Assembly (NCBI GenBank): GCA_028291485.1
Contig: JAQGHZ010000463.1
Location: forward strand, 1 to 10,230
Source: Rubritepida sp.
Lineage (GTDB): Bacteria > Pseudomonadota > Alphaproteobacteria > Acetobacterales > Acetobacteraceae
DNA: 10,230 bases
Direction: 5' to 3'
Positions 1 to 5,606 of the stretch are shown piece after piece (positions within the stretch are counted from its first letter, which is position 1; each line of letters begins with the position of its first letter). The position numbers were made by a program, and so were the translations under genes. The notes below the pieces were generated by a model, which saw nothing but the letters and a program-made list of their open reading frames with translations, was not told the DNA's origin and searched no databases.

Positions 1-1
1 G

Positions 2-805
2 GGCGACCTTGCGCGCGAGGTCGTGGTCAGCGCCCGCACCGGCACGACCCTGGACCGCGTGCGCGAGCTCGGCTTCGCCGACCGCGCAGAAGCGGATCCC
101 GCCAAGGCCGTCGAGGGCGCGGATTGCGTGATCCTCTGCGTGCCGGTCGGCGCCTATGCCGAGGTGATGGCTGATATCGCGCCGCATCTGAAGCCCGGCG
201 CCATCCTCAGCGATGTCGGCTCCACCAAGGGCTCCGTGCTGCGCGACCTGCAGCCGCTGCTGCCGGAGGGCGTGCACCTGGTGCCCGCGCATCCCATGGC
301 CGGCACCGAGTTCTCCGGTCCGGATTCCGGCTTCGCGACCCTCTTCGAGGGCCGGTACACCATCCTCACGCCGCCCGAGGGCACCGACCCGGCCGCCATC
401 GCCACGCTGCGCGAGATGTGGCAGCGCTGCGGTGCCATGATCGAATGCATGGACGCCGCCACGCACGACAAGGTCGTGGCCATCGTCTCGCATCTGCCGC
501 ACCTCATCGCCTTCACCATCTGCGGCACGGCCGACGACCTCTCCGAGGAGACGCGCGAGAGCGTACTGAAATTCGCGGCCTCCGGCTTCCGCGACTTCAC
601 GCGCATCGCCGGCAGCGACGTGGCCATGTGGCGGGACGTCTTCCTGAACAACCGCCCGGCGGTGCTGGAGATGCTGGCCCGCTTCACCGAGGACGCGCAG
701 GCCTTCGGCCGCGCCATCCGCTGGGGCGATGAGGGCTTCATCGTCGACCGCATCCAGCGCGGCCGGAAGATCCGCAAGGAGCTGATCGAGCACAAGCAGG
801 CCTAG
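2..805 (+). CDS. tyrA: Prephenate/arogenate dehydrogenase (TyrA family), 5' end missing
   Basis: NAD(P)-dependent oxidative decarboxylation of prephenate or arogenate, the committed step of tyrosine synthesis, in the cytoplasm. The reading frame is open from base 2, so the N-terminal Rossmann glycine motif lies upstream of the window; 267 codons and a TAG stop are visible. What can be seen is the second half of the nucleotide-binding fold (VILCVPVGAY, then LSDVGSTKGSV), the family signature HPMAGTEFSGPDSGF, and the helical C-terminal domain with HDKVVAIVSHLPHL and SGFRDFTRIAGSDVAMW. The internal GTG at 23 is not the start, because coding sequence continues upstream of it. No ACT domain or fused chorismate mutase is present; the protein ends soon after the helical domain. 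Prephenate versus arogenate preference cannot be read from what is visible. It converges on the next gene with a 25-base gap. The family call is secure; the symbol is by family. Confidence 0.95.
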   Translation, partial: GDLAREVVVSARTGTTLDRVRELGFADRAEADPAKAVEGADCVILCVPVGAYAEVMADIAPHLKPGAILSDVGSTKGSVLRDLQPLLPEGVHLVPAHPMAGTEFSGPDSGFATLFEGRYTILTPPEGTDPAAIATLREMWQRCGAMIECMDAATHDKVVAIVSHLPHLIAFTICGTADDLSEETRESVLKFAASGFRDFTRIAGSDVAMWRDVFLNNRPAVLEMLARFTEDAQAFGRAIRWGDEGFIVDRIQRGRKIRKELIEHKQA

Positions 806-810
806 GACCG

Positions 811-860
811 CTGCTGCGCTTTCGGATGCATCATCGATGCAGGCCGATGCTGCGCAGCAG
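811..860. terminator. Nested inverted repeat between convergent genes, possible bidirectional terminator
   Basis: CTGCTGCGC at 811-819 is the perfect reverse complement of GCGCAGCAG at 852-860. Nested inside is TGCAT/ATGCA (827-831 and 837-841) around a 5-base loop. The structure spans the gap between tyrA and the minus-strand Bug gene, and its right arm lies in the last codons of the latter. The position suits transcription ending from both sides, but neither side has a T-run, so it is not a textbook intrinsic terminator. Confidence 0.3.
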
Positions 861-1811
861 GACCTCCTTGCTTCTCATATCGTTCGCCATGCGGGCGGCG
901 AAGGCGATCGTGCCGAGATAATAGCTGGCCGGCTGCAAGGTCCTGCGCGCCATCGTGACGTAGGTCTCATCGGTGGCGGCGCCGGCGCAAGCCGCCTCCA
1001 GCCGCGACCGCAGCGCCGCGGGCAATCCGGCCGGGGCCAGGACGCCCCCATAGCTGCCGACCGAAACCTCGTAGCCGGATTCCTTGACCGTCGGGATTTC
1101 CGGAAAGCCGGGGGAGCGCTGATCGGCGAGGATCGAGATCACCCGGACGGGCTGGCCGATGGCAAAGGCCGCGACGGTGATGCCGAAATCCAGCCGGCCC
1201 GCCTGCACATCGAGCACCACGGGTCCATCACCGCGATAGGCGATCGGCTCCAGCTCGACCCCCGCCGCCTGCGCCAGCGAGATGCCGGCCAAATGCTGGA
1301 TGGAGCCGATGCCGAGATGGCCATACTGCAGACTGCCTCGGGTGCGGCTTGCCGCCACGAGATCGGCCAGGGTGCGCAACGGCGACTCAAGCGGCACCAC
1401 GATGGCGAAGGCATGGTCATAGGTCTGGCAGATCCCCTCCAGGGATTCCGCGTTGTAGCCGGTGTCCCCGCGCATCATCGGCGTGACGATCAGGGGCGTG
1501 GTCGCCGTGAAGGTCAGGGTGTAGCCGTCCGGCGCCGCGCGGGCGACGGAAGCCACGCCCACGCTGCCGCCGGCACCGTCCCGGTTCACCACCACGACGG
1601 GTTGGCCGAGACGGCTCGACAGGCCAGGCGCCAATGCGCGCGCCAGCAGATCGGTCACGCTACCGGCCGGGTAAGGATTGATAAGCTGGATCGGATGGGT
1701 CGGCCATTCCTGCGACAGGGCCGCCCCCTGCCAGAGCAGGGTCATGGCCATCATCAGTGCACCGTATGCACAACGACGAACCGTCATGCCCGTGCCCTCG
1801 CGCTGCGTCAT
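831..1811 (-). CDS. Bug-family tripartite tricarboxylate transporter substrate-binding protein
   Basis: Predicted periplasmic solute-binding protein of the Bug (TctC-like) family, which captures small carboxylates and similar ligands. From the ATG at 1811 it is 326 residues, normal for the family. A signal peptide covers about residues 1-34 (Arg pair, hydrophobic YGALMMAMTLLWQGAALS). The mature part opens with WPTHPIQLINPYPAGSVTD and continues with QPVVVVNRDGAGGSVG and AAPDGYTLTFTA, the usual Bug N-terminal blocks. The usual glycine pair of the first loop is replaced by AGS, which could alter ligand contacts. The frame is open up to an ATG at 1904, but GAGGGG shortly before 1811 favours that start; the ATG at 1787 is an alternative with its own GAGGG and would leave 318 residues. 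No TctA/TctB membrane genes are in view, so it is an orphan, as is common for this expanded family. The ligand is unknown. Confidence 0.9.
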   Translation of the reverse strand: MTQREGTGMTVRRCAYGALMMAMTLLWQGAALSQEWPTHPIQLINPYPAGSVTDLLARALAPGLSSRLGQPVVVVNRDGAGGSVGVASVARAAPDGYTLTFTATTPLIVTPMMRGDTGYNAESLEGICQTYDHAFAIVVPLESPLRTLADLVAASRTRGSLQYGHLGIGSIQHLAGISLAQAAGVELEPIAYRGDGPVVLDVQAGRLDFGITVAAFAIGQPVRVISILADQRSPGFPEIPTVKESGYEVSVGSYGGVLAPAGLPAALRSRLEAACAGAATDETYVTMARRTLQPASYYLGTIAFAARMANDMRSKEVLLRSIGLHR

Positions 1812-1886
1812 GTGTGCTTCTCCCCTCGATGCGGCCGGCCTTGTAGCGCTTCGGCTTGACGGCGAGTGGATCACAAATCTGGTCCT

Positions 1887-1898
1887 GATGGATCCATC
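1887..1898. promoter_or_regulatory. 12-bp perfect palindrome, possible operator
   Basis: GATGGATCCATC reads identically on both strands. It lies 75-87 bases upstream of the chosen Bug start codon, in the position of an activator or repressor site. A palindrome of this length is uncommon by chance in a short spacer, but no regulator gene is adjacent and I cannot assign a binding family. Confidence 0.25.
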
Positions 1899-1906
1899 CA
1901 ACATCC

Positions 1907-2074
1907 TCAGGCATCTGCCTGGCCGGAAACGGCGCAGCCGATCCTGCGCGGCGTGGCCGCCGGGCGGCCCTTGCGCACCGAGCGATGGCCTTGGGCCAGC
2001 AGCTGCGGAGGCAGCAAACCGAGGCGGCGAAGGCGGGCCGGGTCCGTGGCGAAAGGCCCGTTATAGTCGCCCAC
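1907..2074 (-). CDS. Doubtful 55-residue hypothetical protein
   Basis: A GTG-started frame of 55 codons ending in TGA at 1907-1909. An in-frame TAG lies a few codons upstream of the GTG, so it cannot extend. By hand count about 82% of codons end in G or C, roughly like the neighbouring genes, and the start of the peptide (MGDYNGPFATDPARLRRLGL) looks protein-like before it becomes a basic Arg-rich tail. There is no clear ribosome-binding site, and the GC2 of about 62% is higher than in typical genes here. I do not recognise a family. It may be a small gene, the remnant of a longer one, or chance in GC-rich spacer. Confidence 0.2.
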   Translation of the reverse strand: MGDYNGPFATDPARLRRLGLLPPQLLAQGHRSVRKGRPAATPRRIGCAVSGQADA

Positions 2075-2120
2075 GTCGGCATGGGCCTATCGTGAGCCGG
2101 AACGAACCGGATCACGCCGC

Positions 2121-2624
2121 ATGCCCTACAGCCACCTCACCCCCGAGGAGAAGGCGCAGCTGCTCAAGCTGCGCGCGGAGAAGCCGGCCCGGAGCGTCAA
2201 GCTGCTCCGCATCGACACTGGCCAGAAGGTCGCGGACTGGGTGGCGGCGACGGTCGGCTCCTGGCGCTTCATGATCATCCAGAGCGTGCTGCTGGTGCTG
2301 TGGATCGTGCTGAACGTCACGGGCTACATCCTGCAATGGGATCCCTACCCGTTCATCCTGCTGAACCTCGCACTCTCATTCCAGGCGGCCTACACCGCGC
2401 CCATCATCATGATGAGCCAGAACCGCCAATCGGAGATCGACCGGCAGCATGCGGAGTTCGATTATCGCGTGAACGTGAAGGCAGAGCTGGAGATCGAGGC
2501 GCTGCACGCCAAGCTCGACGCGCTGCGCGAGCAGGAGATCCTGAAGATGATGAACATCATCGAGCGGCTCTCCGCGCATCTGACGGAGCATCAGACGGTC
2601 GAGAAGAGCAGGGACCCCGCCTAG
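2121..2624 (+). CDS. DUF1003 family inner-membrane protein
   Basis: A 167-residue protein of the DUF1003 family, whose function is not established. Hallmarks are visible: GSWRF leading into a first membrane helix (about 50-71), then WDPYPFILLNLALS in a second helix (about 73-98), followed by the family signature APIIMMSQNRQSEIDRQHAE and DYRVN. The C-terminus (about 118-157) is a charged, heptad-like helix that probably forms a cytoplasmic coiled coil. The basic N-terminus (about 10-36) is probably also cytoplasmic, giving a two-helix hairpin in the inner membrane. The ATG at 2121 is the only usable start near the conserved region, though its ribosome-binding site is weak. It stands alone: the upstream gene diverges and the downstream gene is convergent. 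The family call is firm; the role is unknown. Confidence 0.9.
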   Translation: MPYSHLTPEEKAQLLKLRAEKPARSVKLLRIDTGQKVADWVAATVGSWRFMIIQSVLLVLWIVLNVTGYILQWDPYPFILLNLALSFQAAYTAPIIMMSQNRQSEIDRQHAEFDYRVNVKAELEIEALHAKLDALREQEILKMMNIIERLSAHLTEHQTVEKSRDPA

Positions 2625-2669
2625 ACCATTGATTCAAGAAGATGGGATCCGAGAAGATGAATCCTGGTC
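2624..2669. terminator. Imperfect hairpin after the DUF1003 gene
   Basis: GACCA (2624-2628) pairs with TGGTC (2665-2669), and GATTCA (2631-2636) with TGAATC (2658-2663), separated by a small interior bulge and a 21-base loop. The loop region holds an imperfect direct repeat of AGAAGATG. It begins on the last base of the DUF1003 stop codon, so it could end that transcript, but no T-tract follows. It may instead be part of the repeated GANTC structure described next. Confidence 0.3.
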
Positions 2670-2796
2670 CAGGGCTTTGCCGAGAGAGCGATTCACCGCT
2701 TAGGTGATTCCACCTCCGCGGATCGCGCTCTGGAACAACGATGCGTTCGCCTTCGTTCCCGCATCACCCCTAGGTCTCTGTTTAAATGCAGGATTC
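2631..2796. promoter_or_regulatory. Cluster of five GANTC sites with overlapping dyads
   Basis: GANTC, the recognition site of the alphaproteobacterial cell-cycle methyltransferase CcrM, occurs at 2631, 2659, 2690, 2706 and 2792. Several sites sit in stem arms: GATTCACC (2690-2697) faces GGTGATTC (2703-2710) with one mismatch over a 5-base loop, and AGAGAGCGAT (2683-2692) faces ATCGCGCTCT (2722-2731) with one mismatch. The two pairings overlap, so they would be alternatives. The 207-base spacer has no plausible gene on either strand. Whether the cluster is a control region or a copy of a dispersed repeat is open. Confidence 0.35.
2732..2757 (+). promoter_or_regulatory. EcfG-type (general stress sigma factor) promoter-like site
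   Basis: GGAAC at 2732-2736 is followed after exactly 17 bases by CGTT at 2754-2757, matching the published EcfG consensus of alphaproteobacteria (GGAAC, 16-17 bases, CGTT). It reads rightward, toward the 3' end of the minus-strand Tim44-like gene, so a transcript from it would be antisense to that gene or a short RNA. No plus-strand gene starts downstream. The motif is short enough that chance is a fair alternative. Confidence 0.3.
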
Positions 2797-2831
2797 CCGT
2801 CCAAGGCGATGCCGCCCGCGACGATCCTGCT

Positions 2832-3497
2832 TCAGGCGCTGCGGGTCGCCGTCAGCTTCCAGGTCGGGTCCTTCTGGGACACGTCGCGCTGGAAGGACCA
2901 GATATCGATCACCTCGGTCACCGCATCGGCGCCGGCGACGATCTCCTGGTTCTTGGTGGTGATGTTCACCTGGTCGGAGACGAAGCGCACCGTCACCTCG
3001 GCCGTGGTGTCGTTCAGCGCGGCGCCTTCGATCGCGAGCTCCTGCATCGCGCGGATCTCGGTGCGCTGGCTCTCGCCGGCATTCTCGCGCGCCGTCACCG
3101 CCTGCTCGAAGCCGGCATAGGTGTCGTCGGACAGCAGGCTGCGCAGCGTCTGCCGGTCGCCCTGGGCGAAGGCGGCGACGACCATGCGGAAGGCGCCCTC
3201 GGCGCCGTCGAGGAAGGCATTGGGCTCGAAGGTGGGATCGGCGGCCGCGATGCGCGACAGGTTCTGGCCGGCGAGGCTGGAGGAGGCCGGCAGGACACGG
3301 CGCGCGCCGTCGGTCCGCGCGGGGGCGATATCCTCCGTCACGGCCTCGATGCGGGTGGAGCGCGCCTCGGGCACACCGGGCGCCGCGGGCGGGCGTTCAT
3401 AGCCCTGGCGCTTGCCCAGCACGCTACGCAGGCGCAGCACCAGGAAGGCCGCGACCATGGCGAACAGAATCAGATCGATAGGAAAACCGCCCGACAT
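2832..3497 (-). CDS. Tim44/TimA-like membrane-anchored adaptor protein
   Basis: A 221-residue protein with one N-terminal membrane helix (about 5-24, FPIDLILFAMVAAFLVLRLR), a Pro/Arg-rich linker (about 28-80) and a Tim44-like domain (about 84-218). That domain contains FLDGAEGAFRMVVAAFAQGD, LLSDDTYAGFEQAVTAREN, an alternating strand region (AEVTVRFVSDQVNITTKNQ) and a final IDIWSFQRDVSQKDPTWKL. The domain resembles the cone-shaped C-terminal part of mitochondrial Tim44; bacterial members are annotated as putative inner-membrane adaptors with no settled function. The start is well supported: GGAGG (plus-strand 3504-3508) precedes the ATG by 6 bases. In many alphaproteobacteria this gene lies beside fxsA/secB and mltA (recalled from general knowledge); here neither is seen, and its neighbours are a convergent DUF1003 gene and a divergent phosphatase. 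Confidence in the family is high. Confidence 0.9.
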   Translation of the reverse strand: MSGGFPIDLILFAMVAAFLVLRLRSVLGKRQGYERPPAAPGVPEARSTRIEAVTEDIAPARTDGARRVLPASSSLAGQNLSRIAAADPTFEPNAFLDGAEGAFRMVVAAFAQGDRQTLRSLLSDDTYAGFEQAVTARENAGESQRTEIRAMQELAIEGAALNDTTAEVTVRFVSDQVNITTKNQEIVAGADAVTEVIDIWSFQRDVSQKDPTWKLTATRSA

Positions 3498-3606
3498 TAG
3501 GGACCTCCAAGCCTCATCTACTTAGGCAAGGCCTAGCCCTGCTGCAATGTCTTGTTCCCGAATCACCCGCTTGCCGGCTCCGGAACGTCCGGCTACGCCT
3601 CGGGAC

Positions 3607-4164
3607 ATGATCTTCCTCCGGCACGGACAGAGCGAGTTCAACCTCCACTTCTCGGCCACCCGGGTCGATCCCGGGATCGTGGATCCGAAGCTCACCCCGC
3701 TCGGCCACGAGCAGGCGGCGCAAGCGGCCGAGCAACTGGCCCAGCGGGATATCCGCCGGATCATCGTCTCGCCCTACACCCGCGCGCTCGAGACGGCGAC
3801 GCCGGTGGCCCGGGCGCTCGGCCTGCCAATGACGGTAACGCCGACGGTGCGGGAACGTTACGCCTTTGTCTGCGACGTCGGCTCGCCCATCAGCCATCTG
3901 CGCGCCAGCTTTCCCGGTATCGGCTTCCACGCGATGGAGGAGGTCTGGTGGCCCGCCATCGAGGAGCCGCATGACCAGGTGATGGATCGCGCGGCCCTGT
4001 TCCGCGCGGAGATGGCCGCGCTGGACGACTGGGCGCATACGGTCGTGGTCTCGCATTGGGGCTTCATCCTGGCCTTCACCGGCAAGTCGGTGACGAATGG
4101 CGAGATGATCGAGGCGGACCCGACCGCCGGCCCGCCCCAGGAGTTCGCCTGGCGGCACGGATGA
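3607..4164 (+). CDS. Histidine phosphatase family protein (phosphoglycerate-mutase fold)
   Basis: Cytoplasmic phosphatase of the histidine phosphatase superfamily, 185 residues from the chosen start. The phospho-accepting histidine is His6 in FLRHGQSEFN. Arg59 lies in SPYTRALETA, Glu83 in VRERYAF is the likely proton donor, and the second histidine is His150 in VVVSHWGF. The frame stays open to an ATG at 3547, which would add 20 residues. Those codons use T- or A-ending triplets far more than the rest of the gene, and the protein fold normally begins with this strand, so 3607 is preferred; neither start has a strong ribosome-binding site. The last bases form ATGA with the start of the amidohydrolase, implying translational coupling and a shared substrate pathway. 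A sugar-phosphate, nucleotide or other small phosphate ester could be the substrate; the sequence does not decide. Confidence 0.88.
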   Translation: MIFLRHGQSEFNLHFSATRVDPGIVDPKLTPLGHEQAAQAAEQLAQRDIRRIIVSPYTRALETATPVARALGLPMTVTPTVRERYAFVCDVGSPISHLRASFPGIGFHAMEEVWWPAIEEPHDQVMDRAALFRAEMAALDDWAHTVVVSHWGFILAFTGKSVTNGEMIEADPTAGPPQEFAWRHG

Positions 4165-5576
4165 GCGAGCTGCTCGTCGCCGGGGGGACCGTCATCACCC
4201 TCGACGAGGAGCGCCGCGTCATCCCGGACGGCGCCGTCGCCATGCGCGGCGGGCGGATCCTCGCCGTCGGCACCCGCGCCGAGGTGGCGAAGGCCTTTCC
4301 TGCGCCGAAGCGCGTGCTGGATGCGCGCGGCAAGGCCGTGCTGCCGGGGCTGGTGGACGCGCATGCCCATGCCGGCCACGGGCTGGTGAAGACCCTCGGC
4401 AACGGAGATTTCAAGGCCTGGGGCGAGGCCTGCCGGGTCATCTACTCCTCCGCCTCCCCAGCGAGCTTCTGGTACGCCGAGGCACGGCTCGCGGCGCTGG
4501 AGCGGCTGAAGGCCGGTGTCACAACGGGCGTGTCCGTCCTGGGCGGCGGCGACTGCATCATGCGGGTGGACACGCCGGCGGCCGGCGAGGCCCGCGCCCG
4601 CGCCATCGACGAGATCGGCCTCCGCGAGGTCATGGCCGTCGGCCCGCGCCGCCCGCCCTTCCCCCACGACTACGTGATGGAGGACGGCAGCGTCAGCGCC
4701 ATCCGTTTCGAGGACCAGCTGGAGACCATGGGCCTGCTCTTCGAGCGGCTGCACGGCAAGGGGCGCATGCGCCTCTGCACCATGATGCCGGTGTATCGCG
4801 AGAGCACGCACGACAGCGCCCAGGTGGCCGAGATCAAGGCGCAGGGGCGGAAGGTCCGCGAGCTGGGCGCCGGCTTCAAGACGATCTTCCACCAGGACGG
4901 GCATCGCGCCGGCAGCATCGCCATGGCGCAGGACATGTTCGGCCTGCTGGGGCCGGACGCCTTCCTCTCCCACTGCACCGACCTGACCGAGGCCGACATC
5001 GCGGCGCTGGTGAAGTCCGGCGCGCATGTGGTGCACAACCCGACCGCGATCGCCGCCGTCACCGGCTTTTGCCCCGTCGCGAAGCTGCTCGATGCGGGGG
5101 TGAATGTCGCCGTCGGCAGCGACGGCACCGCGCCCGACCGCAGCGACGACCTCTTCCGCCACGCCTTCGAGGCCATGCGCTACGCCCAGCGGGCGGAGCG
5201 CGACGCCAGCCTCCTCCCGCCCGGCCGCGCGCTGGAGATGATCACCATCGATGCCGCCCGGGCCATCGGCATGGGGCGCGAGATCGGCAGCCTGGAAGAG
5301 GGCAAGCGCGCCGACCTCATCACCGTGGACCTGACCGCGCCGCACATGGTGCCGGCCAACATGCCGGTCTGGCGCGTGGTCTGCTTCGCGACCGGCGCCG
5401 ATGTGCGCGACGTGGTCATCGGCGGCGAGCTGCTGATGGAGGACCGCAAGCTCCCCCACCTCGACGAGGCCGAGATCGTGGCCGCCGCAGAGGCCGAGGC
5501 GGCGACCATGCTGCGCCGGTCCGGGCTCGCATGGCTGGCCGTCGAGGAGCCGGGCTGGCGGCGTACAAGGCGTTAG
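4161..5576 (+). CDS. Amidohydrolase family protein (cytosine deaminase/AtzA-TrzA-like)
   Basis: Metal-dependent hydrolase of the amidohydrolase superfamily, 471 residues, most like the ATZ/TRZ deaminase-type branch. An N-terminal beta-sandwich segment (VAGGTVITLDEE, GRILAVG) precedes PGLVDAHAHAGHGL, where His68 and His70 form the HxH metal site. Later ligands are His244 or His248 in FHQDGHR, His271 in LSHCTDLTEADI, and Asp321 in VAVGSDGTAPD. The C-terminal sandwich returns with SLEEGKRADLITVDL and DVVIGGELLMEDRK. The ATG at 4161 overlaps the phosphatase stop; the longer open frame to 4056 only shadows that gene. Unusually, the Glu that normally follows the third histidine in deaminases (HxxE) is not apparent, and the NPxSN block is replaced by NPTAIAAVTGF. 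Deaminase, chlorohydrolase or cyclic amidase activity are all possible. It is probably cotranscribed with the EamA permease downstream. Confidence 0.9.
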   Translation: MSELLVAGGTVITLDEERRVIPDGAVAMRGGRILAVGTRAEVAKAFPAPKRVLDARGKAVLPGLVDAHAHAGHGLVKTLGNGDFKAWGEACRVIYSSASPASFWYAEARLAALERLKAGVTTGVSVLGGGDCIMRVDTPAAGEARARAIDEIGLREVMAVGPRRPPFPHDYVMEDGSVSAIRFEDQLETMGLLFERLHGKGRMRLCTMMPVYRESTHDSAQVAEIKAQGRKVRELGAGFKTIFHQDGHRAGSIAMAQDMFGLLGPDAFLSHCTDLTEADIAALVKSGAHVVHNPTAIAAVTGFCPVAKLLDAGVNVAVGSDGTAPDRSDDLFRHAFEAMRYAQRAERDASLLPPGRALEMITIDAARAIGMGREIGSLEEGKRADLITVDLTAPHMVPANMPVWRVVCFATGADVRDVVIGGELLMEDRKLPHLDEAEIVAAAEAEAATMLRRSGLAWLAVEEPGWRRTRR

Positions 5577-5592
5577 GTAAGCTTCCGGGATC

Positions 5593-5598
5593 AAGGGG
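5593..5598 (+). promoter_or_regulatory. Ribosome-binding site deciding the GTG start of the EamA gene
   Basis: AAGGGG lies 8 bases before the GTG at 5607. No ATG is available at the N-terminus before the first membrane helix, so this site identifies GTG as the start. Confidence 0.6.
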
Positions 5599-5606
5599 TT
5601 TTCCGA

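Larger units (their letters stand above)
1812..2120. other. Divergent intergenic spacer between the Bug gene and the DUF1003 gene
   Basis: These 309 bases separate two diverging genes and should hold both promoters. I see a GAGGGG ribosome-binding site for the Bug gene, a 12-bp palindrome at 1887-1898, and a TATAGT at 2062-2067 without a convincing -35 partner. The DUF1003 start at 2121 has no good Shine-Dalgarno sequence. A 55-codon minus-strand frame (1907-2074) is listed separately as doubtful. Confidence 0.6.

Noticed and set aside
837..1859. A 340-codon plus-strand frame opposite the Bug gene
   Set aside because: The minus-strand frame has a signal peptide and Bug motifs; the plus frame is its shadow.
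1812..1904. N-terminal extension of the Bug protein to the ATG at 1904
   Set aside because: It would put 31 extra residues before the signal peptide; the ATG at 1811 has a good ribosome-binding site and keeps the signal peptide near the N-terminus.
2062..2067. TATAGT as a -10 box for the DUF1003 gene
   Set aside because: No acceptable -35 at 16-18 bases upstream; a single hexamer is too weak to call a promoter.
2763..2831. Short Arg-rich minus-strand ORF (23 codons) beginning near 2763 with GGGG before its ATG
   Set aside because: Rare codons for this genome, no family resemblance, and it overlaps the dyad and GANTC structure.
2704..3120. A 138-codon plus-strand frame starting in the spacer and running opposite the Tim44-like gene
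   Set aside because: Most of it is antisense to a clear Tim44 domain, and codon use in the spacer part is not gene-like. The EcfG-like site inside it could make RNA, but I see no protein family.
3523..3535. TAGGC/GCCTA dyad between the divergent Tim44-like and phosphatase genes as an operator
   Set aside because: Five-base arms with a three-base spacer are expected by chance in a spacer this size.
3547..3606. 20-residue N-terminal extension of the histidine phosphatase
   Set aside because: Its codons are rich in T- and A-ending triplets unlike the rest of the gene, and the fold normally starts at the strand before the catalytic His. It cannot be excluded without homologues.
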